This document shows positions 1 through 53,000 of a DNA stretch of 64,000 nucleotides, piece by piece. This stretch comes from Cyprinodon diabolis. Its lineage: Eukaryota > Chordata > Actinopteri > Cyprinodontiformes > Cyprinodontidae. Position numbers and translations under genes: made by a program. Each line of letters begins with the position of its first letter. The stretch's first letter is position 1. Location of the stretch: NCBI GenBank assembly GCA_030533445.1, contig CM060072.1, positions 19,285,767 to 19,349,766 of the forward strand, given 5' to 3'. The notes under the pieces are model-generated. The model ran no database searches. It saw nothing but the letters and a program-made list of their open reading frames with translations, and had not been told where the DNA came from.

Positions 1-1764
1 GGAATCTAAATAGATTACTGGATATTAATTGCTTTGAAAATGCAATAGCAGTTGTTTTTTGTTTATTTGTTTTCTCCAGGCGGTGCTACAAATCCAAAGA
101 GCCTTAGCTGTAATAGCTCTTAATAGGTTTCGTGGTTAGAAATTTGTCACGGTGAATGAACTGTTGCCATCTCATAAAGCTTGTCTCCGACTCTAATGTT
201 ACTAAAGCATTAGATATAAATTAGAATAATGGTGGATTGGGGCTCCAACATGATGGTTGACCTGTAGTGTGTAATTAGCTTATTTCAGTTTACATTCAGA
301 GTATAGATCAGATTTACCCCCACCCCCATGGCACCCCCCACAGCCCTTTACAGATGGATTCCTTTCATTATAACCTTTCGATTGCAGCATAACAATGAGT
401 CTAGAAATTAAAAACTACAAAATCTCTCTTGTTATGACCCAATAAACTTTCTTTTAACAGTTTGTGAGCATTGTGTTTAACAATGTTTGATCATCATATA
501 CTACATTATTAAACCCTTCTTTCCTTAGTCAGTACCTGAGATGTGGTTAAACTGATCCCTCAGCTGGTATTAAGTGCTCAGCATGGAGTCTGTCAAAGAG
601 CGACAGTGACTCTACAGTGAGTCAGATGTAGCCTAATTCGGCTATTTTCTTATGAGACAATGATCTCATTAACTTAATATCCTCTCGCCTGGAAATGCAT
701 CATGTTTACTCACATTAAATAGTGTTTTCTTTATGGATTATTTATCTCTGTCGGTAAGAAGTATTTTTAGAAGAGACCCCCTCCACCTGCATCTCAGGGT
801 GTCTGGTTTACAAGCTGCTGCTTATCAGCAAATTGCAACTTTGCAAGGTTGTATTTTACTGATAGGTTGATAAATAGTGAAGAGCTGCAGCTCTGAGATT
901 CGTTGCCCCATGCACCAACAACAGGCATTAATGGACACCAAGAGGGATTTTTATCCATCTACTGACGCTTGGTTAAATTTGTTTTCTAACAGAAAAAAAG
1001 AGAAATTTTGTTATTGTTTAAAAAAAGGAATTTAGAAAGTGTTACTGAGAAGCATCTATTTTAGGATTTATTAAACTTTGTGGAAAATATCTGTCAGTCT
1101 TTTCTTGTTTTAAATTTCTTGCATGAACAACTGTAACAGCTGATAGCTGCTGTTCTAAATTCTGCATATTTCTTTTTTTAAATGGGACATTGAACATGAA
1201 TTAACATGCAAACAAATGCACATTCGAAGATACCATTGCAGGTCAATGTAAATTGCAGGTAAATGCAAAAAAATGAAAAAAGCAGATGCATATAGGACCA
1301 TTCAAAACAAGAACAATTTAACAAATGACAATGTAGTGCACAGAAAATAAAACATATTTTTTAAAGACACAGTCTTTAACAACATAAACAATATACAACA
1401 GACTTTTTAAATGTTCATAAAATGCTAAGTTGCGTTCTATGGGGATATTTAATTGCTCAAGAGCCACTTTATCTTTACTGATTTAGAGGGAAAAAAATGT
1501 TTTAACAATGAGAGGTTAATAAGATCTGGAAGCACAGCGATGAAGGTGATGCTCTTGCAGGAAAAAAAAAAGAACAGCTTAAAAGTGCTTTTTTTATGAT
1601 ATGATGACGAGAGTACTGTACGTTTTTTTTTATTTTGGTCTAGTGTTTGTAGTCTGACTATTTATCTTAATATATAGTATTTTATGTGTGAAGTATGGAG
1701 CTCTGGACTAAACAGTGTTTGAGAAAATGCTAACTTATCTCACATGTTTCTATTTAATTTGTAG
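1..1764 (+). other. dclk1 intron, 3' part
   Basis: This is AT-rich intronic sequence ending in the acceptor just before position 1765. I see no exon, RNA gene or recognisable transposon in it, only short homopolymer runs. Confidence 0.7.
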
Positions 1765-42169
<40,405 letters not shown>

Positions 42170-42990
42170 TGATTAAAGGGAGGGGAGGAGGAGGAGGAGG
42201 AGGAGGAGAAGCAAGGAGGGAATCCTCACCCAGCTCCTCCTGTATAGAGGAGAAGGAGGAGGGGTCATTGTGGATAACTGTGGGGAAAGGAGAATTGAGA
42301 GAGAACTTTGAAATCCCCTGAATCCATCTATCCAACTCAAGAGGAGAGATTGATCGAGGGGTGAAAGAAAAAAGATGGGTTTCTTAGATTTCTTTTTAAC
42401 ATTCTCTCATCTGAGCACATGTCGAGCTCAAGGAGCAGGAAAGGGCACGAACTGTTTGCCTTTCGGTGATGATCCGGGCCAAACATGGAAACTTCCTCAC
42501 GCTGGAACAGCTCAATATGGCAATATGAGAACACTGACCAACGTTCATATTTTATTGAACCTTATTTAATCATGGTTTATTTATTGCATTTTTTTATACG
42601 CTTATCTCTTTTTCATAGAGGAAAAAATATTGTCTTTGTACTTAAGAATGGAAATGAAGGAAAAGTATGTAGAGGTATAATTTGGATAGATTAAAGTAGG
42701 CGGATAGAACCAGAAATGGAAGAAGTAGAAATGTTTGGACTGGTCCTAGAGCTCTGCTCCACTCAGCCTTCTCTTAATGTTAGGTTTACATTTTAAAAAG
42801 TCGACAGTGGTGCATGTTATCACTTCTTTTTACTTTCTTACCTGAAATAGTCACAACATCTTAAACCTGAAGATACAGCAGCATCCAAATGCTTGTAGCA
42901 GACATCTGAACTACTACTTCGTCACACACTAACTGACACTTCATAGATCTTTATTTCTAACAACCACCAGAGCTGTAATTCAGGGATATT
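42170..42990 (+). other. dclk1: dclk1 3'UTR (extent uncertain)
   Basis: Begins after TAG with an AGG-rich purine tract (42178-42260). An ATTAAA poly(A) signal candidate lies at 42690-42695, and AATAAA motifs recur near 44932. Which is used cannot be told from sequence. Confidence 0.4.
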
Positions 42991-43994
42991 CAGCTGCATC
43001 TCAAACAGTTGGAATGCCTTATAAAAAAAATAGAAATAATTCTAGTAACCTCAAATATAACAGATTTTGAACAGGAGTGATGATACCAGATCATTATTTT
43101 GGGTAATTTTCATTATTTTGGCCTGAAGCAACTGAAACACCCAAATTCTGTAAAAAAAAAAAAAAAAAAAAAAAAAACAGATTACATAATATTAATAAAA
43201 AGTCATTTTTTGACAGCTTACTGAAAAGTATGACCATGTAGCAACTGTACAGAATATGCACTTAAATGCTTCGTCATGGGCTCCTTTTGCTTTAATTACT
43301 AGACCAATGGAGCACAGTATGCAGGTAATCAGCCTGATGCTCTGCTGAGGTGTTAAGGAAGCCCATGTTGTTTTAATAGTGGCCTTTATCATGCCTTCAT
43401 CGTTGGGTATGGTGTTTCTCATCAGCATTTTGACAGTATTCCACAGTTTGTTTGTTTTTTATGTTTTGGTCAGGTTAGTTTACTTAAAATCTGTTAGCAT
43501 GGTCAGCAAACCACTTTTGGCAGTATTAGCTTAAAAATGCTTAAAAATGAAACCATTATAAAGCTTGTCAGCCGGCAGACAAACCTATGGGAATTTGGTA
43601 ACTTTACCAAATTCATTTAAAAGACTTTCTCTCCCAATCCTTTTGCTTGAGCACTTTTTCTACCGTTCTTTTGCCTTCTGCCTGATTTTCCATTGATATA
43701 CTTGTAAATGGCTCTTCGTCAACTATCAAGCTAACACTTGATATTCTATTGAATGAATATTCTATTCATTTATTTATTGATTAGTTTATTGTCTTATGTA
43801 ATGATATGGATTTCTAATGTATGGGTATTTGGGGTTTCATTTGTTATAAGCCATCAAATATAATCAAAAATACCAGAAATAAACTAATACAACATATTCA
43901 TTATTGTGTAATACATCAGCATAATATAAAATCTTGAAGATATGTAATGAAAATCATTAACTTTTTGATATTCTAATTTTTTGAGATGCACCTG
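42991..43994 (-). mobile_element. Tc1/mariner element with eroded transposase
   Basis: The left end is CAGCTGCATCTCAAACAGTT; the right end reverse-complements to CAGGTGCATCTCAAAAAATT followed by AGAATATCAAAAAGTT, an imperfect inverted pair typical of a common fish Tc1 family. The minus strand near the left end (43192-43428) encodes MIKATIKTTWASLTPQQSIR and later AKGA, the C-terminal block of Tc1 transposases. The TA target sites are no longer intact. A long A-run (about 43152-43177) interrupts the left part. Confidence 0.75.
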
Positions 43995-45420
43995 TTTTCC
44001 AACATTAAAGAAAGGTACAAATGTTGTGATCCTAATGCTCCTTAAATAGGTGCTCATAATGATTAAGGGGTGCCTATTTACATAAAGATATTTCAGCCTT
44101 TTTTTATTAAAGGCGGCAGAGAGAGAATGGCAGTATGGATGAAAACCAGCAGCACTCGTGTGCAAAGCAGTTAAAAGATGGAGGAGGACTTATTTAAGCT
44201 CTGTAAACCTCATTCATGGCTTCATTTATTTAGATGAAAGCATGACAGACATACAGTAGCCTATTCTTATAACAAAGCTGTTTAGTGGTGAAGTATTGTT
44301 TATATGTTATGTAAATAACAGTTTTATTTATTTTGATAGTTCACAATACAGTATATTTCTTTACTAGTAGTCAATCTTTGAAAATGATAAAAAAAAAAAA
44401 AACTGACAAGAAACCAAAAAAAAGAGAAATAATAATAATCATGTTTCACCATCAGTAAGCAGGAAAAAGAAAAATATGAATCTGGACGAAATGGAAAAAA
44501 AAAATACAGTTAAAAACAGAACAATTTTTTACCTGATGTTGTTCCATCTAGATAAACTTAGTGAATCCTATATAAAAAAAAGAAAAAGAAATCATAATTT
44601 TTCATATTCAGTTCTTACAAAATTTTACTGTTCGTAAAATAAGTTGGTTATTTTAGTTTCCAAATACTAATATGAAGGAAGAAATGGAGAAACTCTACTA
44701 TTTGTAGCTTTTTTCCCACCAGTTTTTGTGAGATTTTTTTGCATCTGTGTCATTTGTCTGCGTTTTTCGTCTTTCTTCCAATCATAGGATATAGATGGTA
44801 ATGTGCTGCAATATGAACATGTTGTACTGATGGAACCCAGCACACGGTTAACCAAAGTGCTCTCACTGCTGCACCGCATTCAGCCTGTCCTGAATACTTA
44901 TACCTGTACCTCTCCTCATCACTGGTTTATCAATAAATAATAGTAATAAATAAGACATGTTTAAAGGTTTGTTTGCGTCTTTTCTGTCAGTCTATTGTCC
45001 AAGTGTTTTTCACAAAGGATATAGTTTAAGGTGGAATGTTATTAATATTTGCATGATATTTTTGTTATTATTAAGAATAACTACAGATTTTTGTAAGAAT
45101 AACAATAGGAATATTTGAAGACAAGAACAATAAGAAAACAAAATATTGTTTTTGTGCTGTTTATATTGTTCTAGCATGTTCAAAATACATTACCATCTCC
45201 TGCTACTTAACTCCTCTATTACTATCCAAACGAAACAATTAATTTCACCCGATATTGAGAAAAGGGAGAATAAAGGGTTTCACATAATGAGGACAAAATG
45301 CAGTTTCATAGCTCATTTATCAGATAATCTTATGGTTGACAAAGAAGATTGTAAGACCAACATGGTCATAGAACCACATTAGTGTAGATAGATCAATGGC
45401 AGCTTTCAGAAGAGAAATAC
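43995..45420. other. dclk1-rfxap intergenic sequence
   Basis: AT-rich sequence with A-runs and an AATAAA cluster near 44932-44957, possibly the distal end of dclk1 transcripts. No gene or named repeat was seen. Confidence 0.55.
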
Positions 45421-46345
45421 AATGAATATTTATCAAAAGATTTATCATCAATTTAAAGAAATGTACAGTGATTTTACACAGATCTATACAAATGGATCGA
45501 AGGACCTTGAAACTGAAGCAACTTGAGCAGCAGTAGTAATTCTTAAATTACAAATTAAGAGATCAAAAAGAGCATCCGCATTGTTAAGAATGCAGTAGAA
45601 TTATGTGAATTACAGTAGTAGAATAAGGAAACTAACAATTTATAATGATTCTTTGTCAAGCATTGAGAAGGTGAGTACAGAAAAAAAGCACTTAAGCTTC
45701 CTGAATTAAATTATATTCATTCCTCATAGAGTATATGAACAAAATAATAATATGGCAATAGAGTGGACTTCTACCTAAGTTGGTGTTTTGGGAGATGAAA
45801 GAGCAGATACATTTGCATAGGAGGCTATTAAAAAATAGATATTGAGCTACAGCTACCACTATCTAGGTCTGAGGGCATGAGAAAATATTGGAAAGAAAAA
45901 AGAAGTTATGGAAGACGAGATGGGATAATGAGGTAAAGGGAGACATTTAGACAGAATACCAAAAAAAAGCTGTTAAGATTTCAAGACATAGAGGAGTGAA
46001 TAGGAGGGAAGTCGTAGTGAAAGAAGGTCATTGTCTCTTAAATGCTAGACTTTTTAAGATGGAAGAACATTTTAATATGTTTTTTTATTGAGTTCACGAG
46101 GTATAAAATTAAAAGACAATATTTATGCTTAGATATGGGTTTTATTGAGGACATGGCGTTTGAAGATAGTGCTGCACAGTTAAATGTTGAAGGTTTTTCA
46201 TTTTTTAAGCAAAACTGGTCTAATCAGAGGAATTTAAGACAATTTAGGATGTTAATGTGTAAACCACAAGATGACAGTAGCGAAGCTTGCGCCGAATTCA
46301 AGCCACCATTAAAAACCAACGAAGAAGAAGCCAAAACCGTCGAAT
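45420..46345 (+). pseudogene. degenerate LINE with RNase H domain (plus strand)
   Basis: Broken reading frames retain an RNase H-like start (YSDFTQIYTNGSKDLETEAT), a mid block (TIYNDSLSSIEK) and VGVLGDERADTFA, the 'W...HxGIxGNExAD' block. Downstream pieces (WKERKKLWKTRW) match the composition of the minus-strand copy in rfxap intron 2. The 3' end 'ccaccattaaaaaccaacga' followed by GAAGAAG is typical of I/Nimb-type fish LINEs. Many stops show it is dead. It ends about 260 bp upstream of the rfxap ATG. Confidence 0.65.
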
Positions 46346-46602
46346 CCTATGGTTGAATGTGAAGCTTTTATTATTCTGGCCAACAGGTGTCGCTGTAAGA
46401 CTGGAAGACAATGCAGAGAAGAAGAATTTCGTTGATGAAGTGTTGCTTTCGCTTAGCAGCGATATTGTATAGGTTTTTCCAAATATAACATGTTTTATAA
46501 GGAAAAATGAAATAATAACTTCTAAGTACGTCATTCGTATTTAAAAACGCGTCAAAGTGCGGTCTGTGTTGTTCAGTATCGGCGGCTACAAGTTCAATAG
46601 TC
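46346..46602 (+). promoter_or_regulatory. rfxap: rfxap promoter region / 5'UTR
   Basis: This short stretch lies between the LINE relic and the ATG. CpG content rises from about 46540 ('aaaacgcgtcaaagtgcgg', 'tcggcggctac') into exon 1, and there is no TATA box close to the ATG, as expected for a housekeeping-type CpG promoter. The start site is inferred. Confidence 0.45.
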
Positions 46603-47031
46603 ATGAGCGACAAGGACACTTCTTTCGCCGCAAATAAAGACAAGGACTCAACTCTTCTGCTCACTAAAGACGGACAGAAGTATTTTGTTAATAAAAGCGG
46701 AGCTGTGGACAGCAGGAATGTCAATACGCCGCAAGAGTCTGAAAACAACGTGTCCTCTTTGAGCATAGACGATCCGGACGAAGAGAGCGACGTCCTGGAT
46801 GTTTCTGACCCCAGAGACGGTGCAGCCAGCCCGGAGGAGCTCAATGAGGAGGAGACCTCCGAGAGCGACAACGCCCCCAAGCAGTGCACCTACGAAGGCT
46901 GCACCGAGAAAACCACACAGGTGGCGAAGCAGAGGAAGCCGTGGATGTGCAAAAAACACCGCAACAAGATGTATAAAGATAAATATAAGAAGAAAAAGAG
47001 TGACCAGGCGATGTCCAGCGGGAAGCTCGAA
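46603..47031 (+). CDS. rfxap: rfxap exon 1
   Basis: Starts [20 protein letters not shown]. An acidic stretch ([27 protein letters not shown]) matches the acidic region of mammalian [25 protein letters not shown], then [20 protein letters not shown], is nearly identical to human and includes the basic nuclear-localisation-type cluster. The donor is gtaagg after LE (143 codons). An alternative upstream start is unlikely, since an in-frame Met is not needed to reach conserved sequence. The antisense frames over this exon are shadows. Confidence 0.95.
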
Positions 47032-50000
47032 GTAAGGAAATATTATTTACATCTAAAGGACCGCTTTGATTACAGCATGCGTGTGTCTTAAAATGACTTA
47101 TAAGTACCTGTGTTTATAATGTTTCTCATTAGTTTGCTATAGTGTAACCATTACATTCATTTTCTTTGTGGGAATAATCAGGAAAACTCTGAGGAGCGTC
47201 CAGTGTCTGTGAACAAGCAGCGTCTGGGGGCCATGGGGGACCGTCCAGCCAGACCCTCCCTCATAGAGCAGGTGCTCAACCAGAAAAGACTGGTGAGTGG
47301 TTGGCCTGCTTTGTTTACACAATCAGGGGTGGATTTAAGAAGTTTGGGGCCCTAGGCAAAGATAGGCAGGGGACCCTCTGAATTGAGAAGACAACACATA
47401 AAACAGAACCATTATACAGATAAAGAAATGTTAATAGAATAGACATTCATTAATTGTTGTAGGTTTTGTCCCTCTCTTCTTGTCCCTTTTGTGTCTCTAT
47501 GTTTTGTACTCAGCTGACTTTTCATGCTGTCTCAAAAGAAATGAAATTTTTTTTCCATGCACTAAGCAATTGGCTGATTGCTCCTTCCTGGGTTTCCAAA
47601 TAGGCGAAGGCAAAAGTAAATAACAGTTATTCTTTTCACTGTAGACAAGCCATGATCTGCTTATCTGTTCTCCATTTTTCATTTATATGAAATAATAGCT
47701 ACATCAATCATGACAACAGACAAGATGGAGGAGAGCAGAGTTCACTGCTTTTAGATGTTGTTGCCAAAGTCTCTAGTAGCAGAAAAAAGTCACTAGATTT
47801 GGTGCTATGTGCTTTTCTTGAAATCAAAGTGCTAGAGGGGTCTGAGAAGTCGCTAAATATAGCGACCAAAGCATTAATTTGGCAAAGCTGCTCTTGGCTT
47901 TGTTTTTTTTCAAATGGTTTGCTTGTCTCGTCTTGTCCTGTTTCTTTTAATGGAGGTTGCCAAACAACTTTTCGGTGTGCATTACCGCCACCAACTGGTG
48001 AGGAGTGTGGATCAGAATGCCCCTATTCATAAAGATACTTGTATTTATTTGTCTATATATCTATATCTATAATATTACTTTACAATACTAAATCCTCCTA
48101 ATTATTCCTGTTAGTATTAAAGCTACAGTGTGTAACTTTTAGCGACATCTAGCGGTCAGACTGCAGACTGCAGCAACATGAACATCTCCCCCCCATCGCT
48201 TCTCCCCCCCAACAGTAGAGCGTTACGGGACAAAATGTCTTACACGACGTCCGCATCACCTACCTTCTCAAGTGATGAGGTTTGTTTACATAGATAATTT
48301 TACAGATAGTATTTCATTAGTCTGTGTAGGGTATAGATTTCATGTAGACTTAAGATAATAAATATACCTGTTATTTTTTCTACATCGTTGTGACGTTTTG
48401 GCGATCTCGCAATCGCTGGTTTGTTGGCTCTGCGCTGCCGTAGCGCAAAGATGTCTGCCTCCATGGCTGCGAGACCCGCTCCTATGTAATTATAAATAAC
48501 GAATTCTAAGGCAACGCAAATATTAAGGTTAAGAGGCTGAGCTCGTAGATGATGATAAATAACATAGTTATGTATAATATCTTACATTTCTGACTGTATA
48601 TCCCTGTGATTATTACACACTGTAGCTTTAAATATTTAAATAAATATTGGTAAAAATTTTTTGACCTTTTCTGCAGAATATCTATCAAATCCAGTTTTAC
48701 TTATTCTCCTTATTTAGGTCTCTTACCAAATTCTTTCTTTCTTCTTCATACTTCTTACAATACATCACTACATGTTCTACTGTTTCGTCTTGTCCACAAA
48801 ATTCACATTTGCCTGATACATGTTTCCCTATTTTGAATAGTGTATTATTTAGGGCTGCAACTAACGATTATTTTAAAAATCGATGAATCGGCCGATTATT
48901 TTTTCGATTAATCGATGAATCGGACAAAAAATATTTTTTATATTAACCTCTTTATTCCAAAATAAACGTTTTAGACAGAACAAACAAGCACACAAGTACA
49001 GGTTGCTCATTAACTGTACTGGTGCAATATGAAAAATAAATGTTTGTGTTAAAACTACGCAAACTTACATGAGAAATGTAGCTGTACATCCACAAAATAT
49101 AGGGTACTTTGTTTCATAAAGCGCAAAAAAAAGACAGGCATTTTTGTTTTTAAAAGCCCCTAAGGGGTTCAAACAATAGGCCCCCCCATTTCAACAAATG
49201 ATTTTTTTTTTTTTTTACTAGAAGAGTTCTGCCTTTTAAGACAGGAAAGTATAGCAGTTAAAGTTGCTACTTGAGAAAATACTTAACCATAGAGATAAAA
49301 ATAGCCCTGTGATTCAAATTATAAATTGTATTTGGAATAAAAATGAGAGAACTAGGGGTGCTAAAAAACACATCCTCCAAAGACAGATATTTACATGGGA
49401 ATGTGGCATATAATTAATTGACATATTACTGATCTTACTGGATTTTATTCTACTTTACTTACATAAATTGAAGGATCTTCTTTACTTTATCTTTGCCAGA
49501 AGATTTAAACTTTAAAAGCCTTGCCCTCATAATTTGCAAGTTAATTTATTTATAAAGTAAATATAAACGCTGCTTAAGCTAATTCAAATGAAATTAAAAG
49601 TAAAATAATTAGCCAACCTTATCACTGTCTGTAACCTACTAACACGGTAAGGAAAGCATCAGATGAGCTACCTGAGAAACTAATGTTACGTTTCCCCACT
49701 TTAAAACGAAACAAACATGGTCGCTCACCCTGCTGATGAGCTCTCTTCACTGCCATCGAAGGCTCCATCGTGTTTTCTTTTCAGGTGCTGCATCAGAACA
49801 GTGCCATGTTAATTTGTTTTTACAAAAGTTGCATGTTACGACTTTTCGCTTTACAAAGCGCAGGCTGTCTGCGAATTGAGACGCAGCTTGCGTTTGCGGT
49901 ATCGGTCATTAGAAGAGTTGACGTTTCTGCCTTTTGAAAACAGCCTTTGCGCACCTGCGGCGCTGGCTAGTGAATGACCTGCAGAGAGCTGGGACCAAAG

Positions 50001-53000
50001 TAACAAAGGCTACCATCAGTAACACACTACGCCGCCAGGGACTCAAATCCTGCAGTGCCAGACGTGTCCCCCTGCTTAAGCCAGTACATGTCAAGGCCCG
50101 TCTCAAGTTTGCTAGAGAGCATTTGGATGATCCAGACGATGAATGGGAGAATATCATATGGTCAGATGAAACCAAAATAGAACTTTTTGGTAAAAACTCT
50201 ACTCGTCGTGTTTGGAGGAGAGAGAATGCTGAGTTGCATCCAAAGAACACCATACCTACAGTGAAGCATGGGGGTGGAAACATCATGCTTTGGGCTGTTT
50301 TTCTGCTAAGGGACGAGGACGACTGATCCGTGTGAAGGAAAGAATGAATGGGGCCATGTATCGTCAAATTTTGAGTGAAAACCTCCTTTCATCAGCAAGG
50401 GCATTGAAGATGAAACGTGGCTGGGTCTTTCAGCATGACAATGATCCCAAACACACCGCCCAGGTAACGAAGGAGTAGCTTCGTAAGAAACATTTCAAGG
50501 TCCTGGAGTGGCCTAGCCAGTCTCCAGATCTCAACCCCATAGAAAATCTTTGGAGGGAGTTGAAAGTCTGTGTTGCCCAGCAACAGCCCCAGAACATCAC
50601 TGCTCTAGAGGAGATCTGCATGGAGGAATGGGCCAAAATACCAGCAACAGTGTGTGAAAACCTTGTAAAGACTTACAGAAAACATTTGATCTCTGTCATT
50701 GCCAACAAAGGGTATATAACAAAGTATTGAGATGAACTTTTGTTATTGACCAAATACTTATTTTCCACCGTATTTTGCAAATAAATTCTTTAAAATTCCG
50801 ACAATGTGATTTTCTGGATTTTTTTTTTTCTCATTTTGTCTCTCATAGTTGAGGTATATCTATGATGAAAATTACCGGCCTCTCTCATCTTTTTGAGTGG
50901 AAGAACTTGCACTATTGGTGGCTGACTAAATACTTTTTTGCCCCACTGTAAGTCTTGAAATAACTGTTTCCTCTCTTCTGGTTCCTTCTGCTATCCTCAG
51001 TTCTCCGACTTTCAGTTGAATCCAATAAAACAATCGTCCTCTCCTTTCTTCTTCTCATTGTTTTTGCTACCTTTCCATCATCCATTGTTTAATGTTACTT
51101 TTAATTTCTGTCTTACTTAAGTTAATCGTCATATCAATGGTTTTATTTTGTGATGCTTCCTTAGCAATCTTGTATGTAGGGCTGCAACTAACGCTGCTGA
51201 TCAGCTCTCTTCACTGCCATCGAAGGCTCCAACGTGTTTTCTTTTCAGGTGCTGCGTCATAACAGTGGTGCTTCCGTGCCATGTTAATTTGTTTTTACAA
51301 AAGTTGCATGTTACGACTTTTTTCGCTTTACAAATCGCAGGCTGTTTTAATTATTGTGATCAATTTGCGCCGTCAATCCCGGCGCATGCGCGCTTCATTT
51401 GCAATCCTGCGGCTCTGACTGCAGCGCTGAGAGGGACTCCTGCGGGAGCGCCGCGGGAGAACAGGGTTGGGATGGGGGAGGCGCCCCACGGCAATGACGA
51501 CGGCGGCGAATGACGCAATAGACACAACTGATCGATGATGAAATTCGTTGCCAACGCTTTTAAAAGTCGATTTTTATCGATTTTATCGATCGTTGTTGCA
51601 GCCCTACTTGTATGCAATTTCATTTCCTTTGATCCCTATATGTGTTGGGACCCAAATAAATATAACACTAATACCCATCATTTAAACTTGATATTAAATG
51701 GTTTGCTGCTGTCTGTTTGGACCTTTCTGAACATGTGCAGCAAATGGCCTGATCCAATATGGTGGACACTTAAGGGGGGGCTGAGACACACTTAATATTA
51801 TAAAGGTTCTGATGGCATTTTAGCGAAAGGATTCTTATCAAAAACATAATGAATGTGCACAAATGAGGAATAGTTATATCAACCATACATGTAAACAGAG
51901 TTTTATGGGGTCCCCAGGAACTTGGGGCCCTAGGCAGCTGCCTAGTATTGCCTAATGGTAAATCCGCCTCTGAACACAATATTATCCAAAAGTGAACTGA
52001 GAAACATTCCTGTGACTCAGCAGCATCTGCATTTATTTCTCTTATTTACCAGGTTTGAACCTAACATATTTTAAATATACTTTGAATGAAAAATACTTCA
52101 AAATTATTTATATATTTTAAAATGTATGCACTTGTGATTTCCATGGCCAAAGATATTAAACACGTTTTGTTAGTTAAGGAAAAAAATAATAAATCAGATA
52201 AAACTACATAACAGGTTTGGTACTTGCCTTCTCTAAAATTGCAGAATTTACCTGGAACTTACAAGTAGGGATGGACAGTATGGCCAAATCTTGAGTTTTT
52301 TTATATCGACTGATGTTATTTAATCCCAATATCTATAGAAACGAAATAAAGGCATCAGAAGGAATACCAAAAATGCCCACAAGAGAGTCATTATGTTGAT
52401 TATATTGCCACATTTATAGAACTCCTCTAATTTAACAGTTGAGATGACTCCTTAAAATAAAAACTATATAATACATGGAACATCTGTTGGAGACAAATGC
52501 TGTATAATGACATAGTGGAGATGACATGTTGGATTCATATTGCCTGATGCCATACAAGACCCTTCTCCAGTACTAACAGAGTACCTATTAAGAGCTTACC
52601 TTTAAACTGCACACTCTCATAAAGTACACTGTTAGGTTCAGACATCACTCTTCTGTAATATAAAGATAGGTTTCATAGAATTCATCAGTTACGATTTAGT
52701 TTTCTGCAACTTTTTAGATCTGGTTTCCTCTCTAAACCTTAGACTATGCTTTACTTTAACTTTTAAGTGACTTTTCTGGGATTTAGAAAGCACTTTTAAG
52801 AACTTCAGGTTAAAATTTTCGAATTTAAATGTGACTTTCCCGGAAAGTAGAGTTATATAATTCTTCATCTGATTATTTCAAGGTTATTTTCAAGAATATG
52901 ATTTAATTTCCCAAAACTTCAAAGTTCAATTTCTCCGACTTTTAGGTTACATTACTCAAACTAAGTTTACTGTCTAGGCACTTAAGTTTTTTCTTTGAAC

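Larger units (their letters stand above)
47930..51780 (-). pseudogene. RNase H-bearing LINE (I/Nimb-like), interrupted, minus strand
   Basis: Minus-strand pieces in order are [16 protein letters not shown] at about 51650-51610 (RNase H C-terminal block); then, across the MITE at 51177-51606, [20 protein letters not shown]; then degraded KQW..ER and [11 protein letters not shown] up to 50951. Beyond the Tc1/hAT block come [20 protein letters not shown] and [15 protein letters not shown] (48850-48690, cysteine-containing C-terminus). The 3' end is TTGGTGGCGGTAATGCAC...AACCTCCATTAAA near 47950-48000. Stops and insertions inactivate it. The outer left boundary is approximate. Confidence 0.7.
47324..51972. 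mobile_element. outer hAT-like element hosting a nest of insertions
   Basis: The left end is CAGGGGTGGATTTA and the right end reverse-complements to CAGAGGCGGATTTA. Both ends then carry a TTGGGGCCCTAGGC-type block. Flanks are tacacaat (47316-47323) and aacacaat (51973-51980), 7 of 8 matching, as for a hAT target duplication. The interior is mostly later insertions (LINE, MITEs, Tc1). No transposase of its own was recognised, so the hAT assignment rests on the 8-bp duplication and end sequence. Confidence 0.7.

Noticed and set aside
46371..46889. Minus-strand 172-codon frame opposite rfxap exon 1
   Set aside because: It is antisense to a well-conserved exon; its Ser/Leu-rich composition is what a reversed acidic region gives.
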